Assembly (NCBI GenBank): GCA_005882715.1
Contig: VBEI01000007.1
Span: 1 to 19,662, forward strand
Direction: 5' to 3'
DNA from: Chloroflexota bacterium
GTDB taxonomy: Bacteria; Chloroflexota; Dehalococcoidia; SM23-28-2; RBG-16-64-32
DNA: 19,662 bases
Below, piece after piece: positions 7,237-13,710 of this stretch. A model generated the notes under the pieces. It did no database searches and was not told where the DNA came from. It saw only the letters and a program-made list of their open reading frames with translations. The first letter of the stretch is position 1; each line of letters begins with the position of its first letter. The translations under genes and the position numbers were made by a program.

Positions 7237-7899
7237 TCAGCGGACCGCCCCCTCAAGTACGGACAAATCGAAATCTGCGTACTTGTCGATTACCATGTCG
7301 GCCTGCGGTAAAGGAGGCAGCGCCGTCGAACCCGCGCGTACCTGCACTGCAAACATGCCCGCTGCTTTCGCCGACGCGATGCCTGAAGGGGTGTCTTCGA
7401 ACGCAAGGCACTCACCGGGAGGCACTCCCAGCCGCTCTGCGGCCGTGACGTAGAGGTCGGGCGCGGGTTTCGATTGCTCGACCTCGCTTGCGGTAACCGT
7501 GGTAGCGAAAGCGCCGTTCAGGCCTAGGCCACCCAGGGTCGTGTCGACCCACTGCCGCAGCGACGCCGAGGCAAGCCCGACCGGGATACCTCGCGCCTTC
7601 AATCGCGCCAGCAGCTCTGAAACGCCCGGCAGCGGCTCTCGCGGCTGCTTCATCAGCTCCAGAACCGCGTCGTTGTACACTCGGTAGAAGACAGCCGGCG
7701 ATTCGGACAGCGAGAAGTGTTGCCTCACCCAGTCCCAGGCGGCCTCCACCGACAGACCGATGATCCGAGAGTAGTCCGATTCGGTCACGGTATGACCGTA
7801 GGGAGCCAGGACGACGTTGAACGCTTCGTGGTATAGCGGCTCGCCGTCCCAGATCACCCCATCGAGGTCGAAGATGACAGCGCGGTAACGGCCGGTCAT
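7237..7899 (-). CDS. HAD superfamily phosphatase / phosphomutase (beta-PGM-like)
   Basis: The protein is 220 residues with all four HAD motifs: motif I FDLDGV with nucleophile D11 and D13, motif II Ser111 in GLASAS, motif III Lys144 in KPAPDLY, and motif IV FEDTPSG with E168/D169. The helical cap inserted between motifs I and II (about residues 17-88) makes it subfamily IA. The DGV and KPAPDLY patterns are closest to beta-phosphoglucomutase or related sugar-phosphate phosphatases, though substrate prediction inside this group is unreliable. Its start ATG overlaps the stop of the upstream methyltransferase as ATGA (7896-7899), so coupled translation within the lysS-serS run is likely. Confidence 0.92.
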   Translation of the reverse strand: MTGRYRAVIFDLDGVIWDGEPLYHEAFNVVLAPYGHTVTESDYSRIIGLSVEAAWDWVRQHFSLSESPAVFYRVYNDAVLELMKQPREPLPGVSELLARLKARGIPVGLASASLRQWVDTTLGGLGLNGAFATTVTASEVEQSKPAPDLYVTAAERLGVPPGECLAFEDTPSGIASAKAAGMFAVQVRAGSTALPPLPQADMVIDKYADFDLSVLEGAVR

Positions 7900-8672
7900 G
7901 AGCTCGCCTTAACGCAGTCGAACAAGATGAAGTTCGCAATGCGAAGATACCCCCGCCAGAAGTCGAGTTTCTCGACCAGCTCCGGCTCGGGCGTAGGCTC
8001 GTGGATGTCGCGGATCAGAAAACGGGCGGCGCGGAGGGCGTGCGCGTAATCGCTGAGGGGGCGATGGTAGTTGATAAGCTCTGTGGGCGCAGTCGGCCAC
8101 ATTCGGAAGCGGATCTCAGAGGCGGGGAAATAGTTGTCTACCTTGAAGTGGAGCCTGTCGGCGTCGCGGAAGCTGTTCGGGACGCTAGTTTCCCAACCCG
8201 AACTCGGTGTGAAGAAGCATGGGTGGCTGATAGAGAAAATGAACCTCCCACCCCGCCTGAGCACACGCGCTAACTCTCGTAGGGCCGACTGGTAGTCCTG
8301 CACGTCAAACAGGGAGAGGTAGGCGACCGCGATGTCAAATTCGCCCGACGGCAGAAGCGACAGGTCGGCCATGTCCGCCACGTGATAATCGATGCCGAGC
8401 GGGTCATTCTCCTCTGCCCCACGAGCAAGCTCAATCATCCGTGAGGATAAATCGATGGCGGTTACGCGCGCGCCGCGCTCAGCCATCATGCGCGCGAACC
8501 TGCCCTCACCGCAGCCGGCGTCTAGGACGCGGAGACCCCCAACCTCGCCCAGGGCGCCGAGTGTCGCTGTGTCCAACAGGTAGACTCGGTTGTGGTCGCT
8601 GCCGGTCCGGACGCGCTCTGCCCAGCCCTCCGCAATCGCCTCCCACGCCTGCGCAGCTTCGTCGCGGCTCAC
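7896..8672 (-). CDS. Class I SAM-dependent methyltransferase
   Basis: The protein is 258 residues with a Rossmann-type SAM-binding motif I, VLDAGCGEGRFA (about 49-60), and an acidic residue ending strand 2 in VTAIDLSS. A motif-II-like VADMADLSLL and a post-motif strand FDIAVAYLSLFDVQ follow. A short helical N-terminus (WEAIAEGWAERV) and the C-terminal segment RFLIRDIHEPTPEPE are typical of the Methyltransf_11/25 group acting on small molecules or lipids. The start is GTG 8672, which overlaps the lysS stop as GTGA (8669-8672). This overlap supports the start and a shared transcript. The methyl acceptor is not identifiable. Confidence 0.92.
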   Translation of the reverse strand: MSRDEAAQAWEAIAEGWAERVRTGSDHNRVYLLDTATLGALGEVGGLRVLDAGCGEGRFARMMAERGARVTAIDLSSRMIELARGAEENDPLGIDYHVADMADLSLLPSGEFDIAVAYLSLFDVQDYQSALRELARVLRRGGRFIFSISHPCFFTPSSGWETSVPNSFRDADRLHFKVDNYFPASEIRFRMWPTAPTELINYHRPLSDYAHALRAARFLIRDIHEPTPEPELVEKLDFWRGYLRIANFILFDCVKASS

Positions 8673-10141
8673 GCTTCTCCCCTCTCGCGCAGCGCTGGAA
8701 ACAGTATCACCTCTCGAATCGAGGAGCTTCCAGTGAGGGCCATGACCAGGCGGTCGATGCCGATGCCAAGGCCGGCCGCGGGCGGCATCCCGTGCTCCAG
8801 AGCAATAAGGAAGTCCTCATCTGCCGTCTCTGCCTCGTCGTCTCCCGCCGCCCTGAGGCGCGATTGCTCGAGCAAGCGTTCGCGCTGGTCGATCGGGTCG
8901 TTCAGTTCGCTGTATGCATTGGCGACTTCCCGTCCCCCAATGAAGAGTTCGAACCGCTCCACGAGATGCGGGCTCTCGGTCTTACGCTTGGCCAAAGGAG
9001 AAAGTTCTACTGGATAGTCGATCAAGAAGGTCGGCTGCAGGAGGTGCGGCTCGACATGTCGGGTTAGCAGCTCATCGATAATCTTGGCGCGGCCCCATGA
9101 CGGCTCGACGGGTACGCCCGTTTCGGCGGCGGCTCGACGTAGCTCCTCAAGGTCAGAATAAGCATCGAAGTCAACCCCGCTCCGTTCCCGGATGGCATCC
9201 CGTAGAGGTATCCGGCTCCACGGTGGAGAGAAGTTTATCTCGCTGTCGCCGGCCGTCGTTAAAGTGCTTCCCAGTACCTCGCCCGCGAGGGTGGAAATCA
9301 TCTCCTCGACCATCTCCATCAAGACCGTGTAGTCCGCGTAAGCCTCGTATGATTCCAGCATGGTGAACTCTGGGTTGTACTTGGTGGATACACCCTCGTT
9401 GCGGAAGATGCGCCCTATCTCGTAGACCTTGTCGAAGCCGCCGATCACCAGCCGTTTGAGATGGAGTTCAAGCGCTATCCTGAGGAACTGCTGGCGCTCA
9501 AGGGCGTTGTGATAGGTGACGAAAGGTCGGGCAGCAGCGCCCCCCGCGTTACTTTGAAGAATCGGTGTCTCCACTTCGAGGTAGCCTCGTGAGTCCATGA
9601 ACCGCCTGATTTGCTGGATGATTCTTGACCGCGTTACGAATGTCTCCCTAACCTCGGGGTTCGCCATCAGATCAAGGTAGCGCTGACGATAGCGCACTTC
9701 GACGTCCTGCAGCCCGTGCCACTTCTCCGGCGGCGGGCGGAGTGCCTTGGCCAGCATCGTGAAGCTTTCCGCTTCGATCGTCGGCTCTCCTGTCTTCGTC
9801 CGAAAGAGCGCGCCCTGTACCCCTACGAAGTCACCCAGGTCAACTGTGTGCAGCAGGCGCTCGTAGGACTCAACGCCGACGCTCTCTTGCTTGAAATAAC
9901 CCTGAATACGCCCGGACCCATCTCTAAGGTCCATAAACGAAGCTCGCCCCATTTGCCTAATAGCCGTCACGCGCCCCGCCACAGAGACGACGTCGTGGCC
10001 GTCAGGGGAGCGATCGAGGAGTTCGACGGCCTCTTTCGTGGTGTGGGTACGCGCGGCACGAGCCGGATAAGGGTCGATTCCCTTCGAGCGGATCCTCTCC
10101 AGCTTCTGGCGGCGCAAGGCTATGATTTCATCTTCGCCCAT
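8669..10141 (-). CDS. lysS: Lysyl-tRNA synthetase, class II
   Basis: A 490-residue class IIb synthetase charging tRNA-Lys. The N-terminal OB-fold anticodon-binding domain occupies roughly residues 50-150 (VAGRVTAIRQMGRASFMDLR). The catalytic core shows motif 1 near TRSRIIQQIRRFMDSRGY, motif 2 FRNEGVSTKYNPEFTMLE, the conserved REVANAYSELNDP segment, and motif 3 GLGIGIDRLVMALTGS. Length and order are normal. ATG 10141 begins MGEDEIIALRRQKLERIRSKG, a typical start, and there is no in-frame start just upstream. No ribosome binding site precedes it; instead the upstream bases are the T run of an intrinsic terminator (10148-10175). It heads a tightly overlapped gene run ending at serS. Confidence 0.97.
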   Translation of the reverse strand: MGEDEIIALRRQKLERIRSKGIDPYPARAARTHTTKEAVELLDRSPDGHDVVSVAGRVTAIRQMGRASFMDLRDGSGRIQGYFKQESVGVESYERLLHTVDLGDFVGVQGALFRTKTGEPTIEAESFTMLAKALRPPPEKWHGLQDVEVRYRQRYLDLMANPEVRETFVTRSRIIQQIRRFMDSRGYLEVETPILQSNAGGAAARPFVTYHNALERQQFLRIALELHLKRLVIGGFDKVYEIGRIFRNEGVSTKYNPEFTMLESYEAYADYTVLMEMVEEMISTLAGEVLGSTLTTAGDSEINFSPPWSRIPLRDAIRERSGVDFDAYSDLEELRRAAAETGVPVEPSWGRAKIIDELLTRHVEPHLLQPTFLIDYPVELSPLAKRKTESPHLVERFELFIGGREVANAYSELNDPIDQRERLLEQSRLRAAGDDEAETADEDFLIALEHGMPPAAGLGIGIDRLVMALTGSSSIREVILFPALRERGEA

Positions 10142-10147
10142 AACAAG

Positions 10148-10175
10148 AAAAAGGCGGGGCGGTCTACGCCCCGCC
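10148..10175 (-). terminator. Intrinsic terminator between greA and lysS
   Basis: On the minus strand GGCGGGGCG (10175-10167) pairs perfectly with CGCCCCGCC (10161-10153) around a 5-base loop and runs into TTTTT (10152-10148). It begins 29 bases after the greA stop. Only 6 bases separate the end of the T run from the lysS ATG, so it could end the greA message or act as an attenuator for lysS. A TACAAT on the minus strand at 10183-10178 is a possible -10 for lysS, but I see no good matching -35. Confidence 0.8.
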
Positions 10176-10204
10176 TGATTGTAGTCCCCGTCCCTTTCGC
10201 GTCG

Positions 10205-10672
10205 CTAGTTAATCTCGACGACCGTCCAGCGAAGGACGCCCGCGGGCGCGTTCACTTGAGCCTCATCGCCCACGCCTTTGCCAAGGAGGGCATTACCTAC
10301 GGGCGATTCGTTGCTGACGCGCCCTGCCTTGGGGTCAGCCTCCGCCGAGCCGACGATAGTGTAGTGATCGCGCTCGCCCTTATGGTTGAGGATCGTCACC
10401 GTGGAGCCAAGGCTTACGCGCTGGTTGTCGTGGGCTTCTTCGATTATGACCGCATTCTGAATGATATTCTCGAGGGTAAGGATTCGCCCTTCAACGAAAG
10501 CCTGCTCGTTGCGAGCGTCCTCATACTCCGGCGTGTTCTGTGCGCCAACCAACTCCTTGGCATCGTGAATGCGTTGGGCGACTTCGGCGCGGCGCACGGT
10601 CAGCAGCTGATCAAGCTCCTTCTGAAGCTTGTCCAGGCCCTGTTTGGTGAGCGGGACCGGTTTGCTTGCCAT
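10205..10672 (-). CDS. greA: Transcription elongation factor GreA (atypical coiled-coil tip)
   Basis: The protein is 155 residues, close to the usual 158. GreA enters the RNA polymerase secondary channel and stimulates cleavage of backtracked RNA. The N-terminal coiled coil spans about 8-75 and contains PEYEDARNEQAFVEGRI. The C-terminal FKBP-like domain is about 80-155, with VGSAEADPKAGRVSNESPVG and GDEAQV. Aligned without gaps to the E. coli tip GDLKENAEY, this protein reads VGAQNTPEY. The catalytic acidic residues D41 and E44 (E. coli numbering) correspond to Gly43 and Asn46 here. Start ATG 10672 gives the normal MASKPVPLTKQGLDKL. An AAGGA lies 13 nt upstream, rather far. A promoter and a terminator-like leader precede the gene, and another terminator follows it. 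Confidence 0.95.
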   Translation of the reverse strand: MASKPVPLTKQGLDKLQKELDQLLTVRRAEVAQRIHDAKELVGAQNTPEYEDARNEQAFVEGRILTLENIIQNAVIIEEAHDNQRVSLGSTVTILNHKGERDHYTIVGSAEADPKAGRVSNESPVGNALLGKGVGDEAQVNAPAGVLRWTVVEIN

Positions 10673-10679
10673 GGTGTCA

Positions 10680-10733
10680 TCAGTTTCCTTCGTCTTGGTG
10701 AAAAAAAGGACTGAAGGCTACGCCCTCAGTCAT
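10680..10733 (-). CDS. Possible 17-codon leader peptide of greA
   Basis: An ATG at 10733 opens a 17-codon frame, MTEGVAFSPFFHQDEGN, ending in tandem TGA TGA stops just 4 bases before the greA ATG. GGAGG at 10751-10747 lies 13 nt upstream, which is long. It would also sit at the extreme 5' end of the predicted RNA. The frame runs through the whole terminator hairpin, so translating ribosomes would prevent hairpin formation. No single amino acid is strongly enriched. It may be a chance ORF. Confidence 0.3.
   Translation of the reverse strand: MTEGVAFSPFFHQDEGN
10701..10731 (-). terminator. Intrinsic terminator in the greA leader (attenuator)
   Basis: On the minus strand GACTGAGGGC (10731-10722) pairs with GCCTTCAGTC (10718-10709) over 10 pairs, one of them G-U, with a 3-base loop. 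The stem is followed by C and seven T (10707-10701). It lies between the greA promoter and the greA start codon, ending 28 bases before the ATG. Transcripts from the promoter must read through it to reach greA. Confidence 0.82.
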
Positions 10734-10750
10734 ACGTGGCGACTTTCCTC
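10701..10750 (-). ncRNA. Putative ~50-nt greA-leader RNA (GraL-like in layout)
   Basis: If transcription starts about 7 bases after the -10 (near 10750) and stops at the T run (10707-10701), the product is an RNA of about 50 nt made of a short 5' segment and the terminator hairpin. E. coli greA has an equivalent promoter/terminator leader that releases the small RNA GraL. No sequence similarity is claimed, only the same arrangement. Existence of the RNA is inferred from the promoter and terminator. Confidence 0.45.
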
Positions 10751-10756
10751 CGATGA

Positions 10757-10785
10757 ATTATATTAGACCTTCCGTTGCTTGTAAA
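10757..10785 (-). promoter_or_regulatory. Sigma-70-type promoter for greA
   Basis: On the minus strand TTTACA (10785-10780) and TATAAT (10762-10757) are separated by exactly 17 bases. The -10 is a perfect match to consensus and the -35 has one mismatch at the third position. This is the best promoter in the window. Predicted start of transcription is near 10750, about 78 bases before the greA ATG. Confidence 0.75.
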
Positions 10786-10812
10786 TAGCGCTGGCAAGGC
10801 CGCTGTTTCCCG

Positions 10813-10833
10813 ACACATGACGTGTGTTAAACT
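10813..10833 (+). promoter_or_regulatory. Possible extended -10 promoter with overlapping palindrome, upstream of the GH18-like gene
   Basis: TGT followed by TAAACT (10825-10833) matches an extended -10 element; the -35 region is poor. Immediately upstream, and overlapping the TG, ACACA (10813-10817) and TGTGT (10823-10827) form a 5-base inverted repeat around TGACG. A regulator bound there would cover the promoter spacer. The rest of the leader up to the ATG at 10911 has only small potential hairpins. The divergent greA promoter lies about 30 bases away. Confidence 0.3.
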
Positions 10834-10910
10834 GACCGCTGACCTCGGTCGGGCGCACGCCGGCATTCGGCGCATCGCCGCACACGATGAAGGTGGTTCA
10901 CCCTTAACCT

Positions 10911-13121
10911 ATGCGACGCCCCCCGCCCCGCGAGCAACCGCCCGCTAGGCGGTTCCGACGCGATCTGCCTCGACCGGAGGGGCCATTCGACAGACTGCTC
11001 CGACGCAGGCCTGAACGAGATCCAGCTCCGATCATAATCGGTGGGACCATCGCCTTCCTGGCGATCGTCATTCTTCTCGTCGTAGGTGTATCGACCTTGC
11101 TCGGGGGTGGCAGCAGTAATGGGTCGAGCAGCGGCCAAGACGGCCGAGAAATCGATTTCGGCGGTGTCAGTGGGCGGCTCACTTCGCAGATACCGAACCT
11201 CCCTCCAGGTCTTCAGCAAGTGAGTGATTACGTGGAATTCAATTTGGACAAGGATGTGCCTCCCATTTCAGGATTCGCTCTTCCCCTTCGGGAGAAGATC
11301 GAGGACCCTGCAGGCTTGGGTTTCTACACGTTTGTGGAGAGCCGTTGGCAACGCCTGACCGACGTTAAGGTGGTCCGGAGCGGCAGGGCCGAAGGCGAGT
11401 TCAACAGCATCCCCGCTAACCTGGTCGTTCTAAGGGTCGCGGCTCAACCCTATCAGGTCGTAGGCTCACTCCCGCCGGGTGGCAGTCTGCACAGTGAGGC
11501 CCAGGTAACGATCATCAGCCCGCGCGATTATTCTCCGACTCAGGACGGATCGGTTCAGGGGACGCCCACAACGGTACCACCCGAAAGAACGTACCTGTTG
11601 ATTCCAACGATAGTTGGCAGCGGAGAAGATACAGCAAAAACTGTGAACGGCATCCTGGCGGACGAAAATCGACGCAAAGCGCACGTGGACGCGATAGTCA
11701 AGCTTGTAACGGACACCAAGCTGGATGGCATTGATCTAGAGTACTCGTCTGTTGACGTCGAACTGCAAGGGGAGTTCACCGAATTTGTTACGTCGCTCGC
11801 GGACAGATTGGGTGATAAACGCCTCAGCCTGACTTTGCCTCCACCCACGAATCAGCGCCAGGCGTACGACTGGAAGGCTATTGGCAAGGTGGCGGACATG
11901 ATCAAGATCCTGCCGATTGCCGATCCGGTCTCGTATTGGGAGACAATGCCGCGGGCGATAAGCCAGGTAGTCGAAGACGTCGACCCCAGCAAGGTGATGC
12001 TGGTACTCAGTCCGTACAGCATCGAGGGTGTTGGAGACGTAACGCGGCCGATCGGCTACCTACAGGCTATGGTTCTCGCCGCCGAAGCTGCAGTACGCGA
12101 GCCGGCGAATCCAAATGACATAAAGCCCGGGGCTACAGTCAAGCTTGTGGCCAAGAATCTTGATCAGGCCGAAGGCGCATCGCCGCTTCGCTGGGACAAT
12201 GACGCCGCGGCGGTGCGCTTTGACCTTGGTGGCACGGAGCGCAAAAGAATCATAATCGAAAACTCATTCAGCGTTGGCTTCAAGCTGGAGCTCGTTCAGG
12301 CCTACCGCCTCGCAGGTCTTGCCCTGTCCGATGCTTCCGGCCAGTCGGATGTGGCGAACCTCTGGCCCAGCATAAAAGAATTCATGCGCTCTGCTACGCT
12401 CACCATCAGGCGCCCAAACGAGACCTCTCTCCTTCCCGTCTGGCAGGCACCCGATGGGGGGGATTTCGGCGCTGGTGCCGGCACGACTGCTACCTGGACT
12501 GCGCCGAAGGAAGGCCCGCACAATCTGGTTCTCGTGGTGAGCGACGGCGAAAAGCGTTTCGGCCGCAAGACGCTGATTGACGTTAAGAAGGGCAACCCGG
12601 CCTCGCCGACTCCGCTTATTACCTTCGCGCCGGTGACTCCCGCCCCAAGCCCCACTCCCTCGGCCGCAGCAACGGTCACTCCTACGCCGAAGCCCACCTT
12701 ACCGACGCAAATGGGAGTCCGCGCGGACGGGGATGACTCGGGGAAAGATGCTACTAACGATGAAAAAACATCACCTGGGTCGACTATTACCTACTACGTG
12801 ATCATCGATAACGACAGCAATCTTAAAGTGACAGTCACGTCGCTGGTCGACAGCGTATACGGCAACATTCTCGACTGTAAGACCGCAGGCGGCGCGGCCT
12901 CAGTGGTCGGCATCGTGCTCGACGAGGATGATGGTGATGGCGGCGACGTGAGGAACGTCGATCCCAATGGACCGGACGCGGTGCTGTGTACTTACGAGCG
13001 CCCAGCGCCCGCGACGCCTGGCATCGAAGTAAAAAATGTAGTGACAGTGACTGTGCAGAGCCCCGACGGGCAAACCGGCGTGGACGTTGACGATAACACG
13101 AAAGTCACGACGACATCTTGA
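10911..13121 (+). CDS. Membrane-anchored GH18-like protein with Pro/Thr linker and C-terminal adhesion-type domain
   Basis: The protein is 736 residues. An Arg/Pro-rich cytoplasmic N-terminus (1-40) precedes one membrane helix (about 41-64, IIIGGTIAFLAIVILLVVGV), giving a type II anchor with everything else outside. A region from about 225 to 400 resembles a glycosyl hydrolase 18 barrel, with the strand-4 motif DGIDLEYSS at 272-280. Canonical GH18 is DGxDxDxE; here the third Asp is Glu277 and the catalytic Glu position is Ser279, so hydrolysis is doubtful. An Ig/PKD-like segment (about 500-560) is followed by a Pro/Thr linker (565-600) and a C-terminal beta domain of DUF11-like character (610-736). 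It may bind cell-wall or extracellular glycans. It is the first gene of a run with rsmD 18 bases downstream. ATG 10911 has a GAAGGTGG 15 nt upstream, a weak spacing. Confidence 0.82.
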   Translation: MRRPPPREQPPARRFRRDLPRPEGPFDRLLRRRPERDPAPIIIGGTIAFLAIVILLVVGVSTLLGGGSSNGSSSGQDGREIDFGGVSGRLTSQIPNLPPGLQQVSDYVEFNLDKDVPPISGFALPLREKIEDPAGLGFYTFVESRWQRLTDVKVVRSGRAEGEFNSIPANLVVLRVAAQPYQVVGSLPPGGSLHSEAQVTIISPRDYSPTQDGSVQGTPTTVPPERTYLLIPTIVGSGEDTAKTVNGILADENRRKAHVDAIVKLVTDTKLDGIDLEYSSVDVELQGEFTEFVTSLADRLGDKRLSLTLPPPTNQRQAYDWKAIGKVADMIKILPIADPVSYWETMPRAISQVVEDVDPSKVMLVLSPYSIEGVGDVTRPIGYLQAMVLAAEAAVREPANPNDIKPGATVKLVAKNLDQAEGASPLRWDNDAAAVRFDLGGTERKRIIIENSFSVGFKLELVQAYRLAGLALSDASGQSDVANLWPSIKEFMRSATLTIRRPNETSLLPVWQAPDGGDFGAGAGTTATWTAPKEGPHNLVLVVSDGEKRFGRKTLIDVKKGNPASPTPLITFAPVTPAPSPTPSAAATVTPTPKPTLPTQMGVRADGDDSGKDATNDEKTSPGSTITYYVIIDNDSNLKVTVTSLVDSVYGNILDCKTAGGAASVVGIVLDEDDGDGGDVRNVDPNGPDAVLCTYERPAPATPGIEVKNVVTVTVQSPDGQTGVDVDDNTKVTTTS

Positions 13122-13139
13122 CGTGGCGCCGCGGAACTC

Positions 13140-13700
13140 ATGCGCGTGATCGCCGGCCGCGCTCGGGGGCGGCGCTTGGTTGCGCCGCGCCGGTCGAGGC
13201 GCCGCGGCGATTCGCTCGTCCGCCCCACTTCCGATTTAGTGCGTGGCGCTATCTTCTCCTCGTTGGCCTCACTTCAGGCTGAGATGTCGCGCGTGCTGGA
13301 CCTCTACGCCGGCAGCGGGGCCCTGGGAATCGAGGCGATCAGTCGTGGCGCCGAATGGTGCGACTTCGTCGAACAAGACCGCGCCACTTGCGAGACGATC
13401 CGGCAGAACCTGCGTCTCACGCGCTTCGAAAACCAGGCTCAGGTCTACCCAATTTCCGCCGCGCGCGCACTCAACGAGCTCATCGGCCCATACGGTCTCG
13501 TGCTGGCCGATCCACCGTATGAGGACAAGACCGCGATTAGGGTACTAGAATCGCTGTCCGGAAAGGGCCTCGCTCAGCCGGGCCAAACCGTACTGGTTCT
13601 TGAATACAGCTCTCGAAACGAGACGCCGAGCGAGATCAGCGGGTTGGCTCTAATAAACTCGCGACGGCACGGCGACAGCGCAATATCGATCTACCGCTAG
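13140..13700 (+). CDS. rsmD: 16S rRNA (guanine(966)-N2)-methyltransferase
   Basis: The protein is 186 residues, normal for RsmD, which uses SAM to methylate N2 of G966 in 16S rRNA during 30S assembly. It begins MRVIAGRARGRRLVAP, the usual RNA-binding start. It then shows RPTSDLVRGAIFSSL (29-43), the SAM motif VLDLYAGSGALGIEA (52-66), the acidic residue after strand 2 in FVEQD, and the catalytic DPPY at 124-127. The gene lies directly before coaD, a pairing seen in many bacteria, with an AGGAGG for coaD overlapping its stop codon. The start ATG 13140 has no strong ribosome binding site and may depend on readthrough from the upstream gene. Confidence 0.96.
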   Translation: MRVIAGRARGRRLVAPRRSRRRGDSLVRPTSDLVRGAIFSSLASLQAEMSRVLDLYAGSGALGIEAISRGAEWCDFVEQDRATCETIRQNLRLTRFENQAQVYPISAARALNELIGPYGLVLADPPYEDKTAIRVLESLSGKGLAQPGQTVLVLEYSSRNETPSEISGLALINSRRHGDSAISIYR

Positions 13701-13710
13701 GAGGCAATGC

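Noticed and set aside
9716..10714. A 332-codon plus-strand open frame opposite lysS and greA
   Set aside because: It crosses two real genes and both sides of a terminator, with no family resemblance; treated as a shadow.
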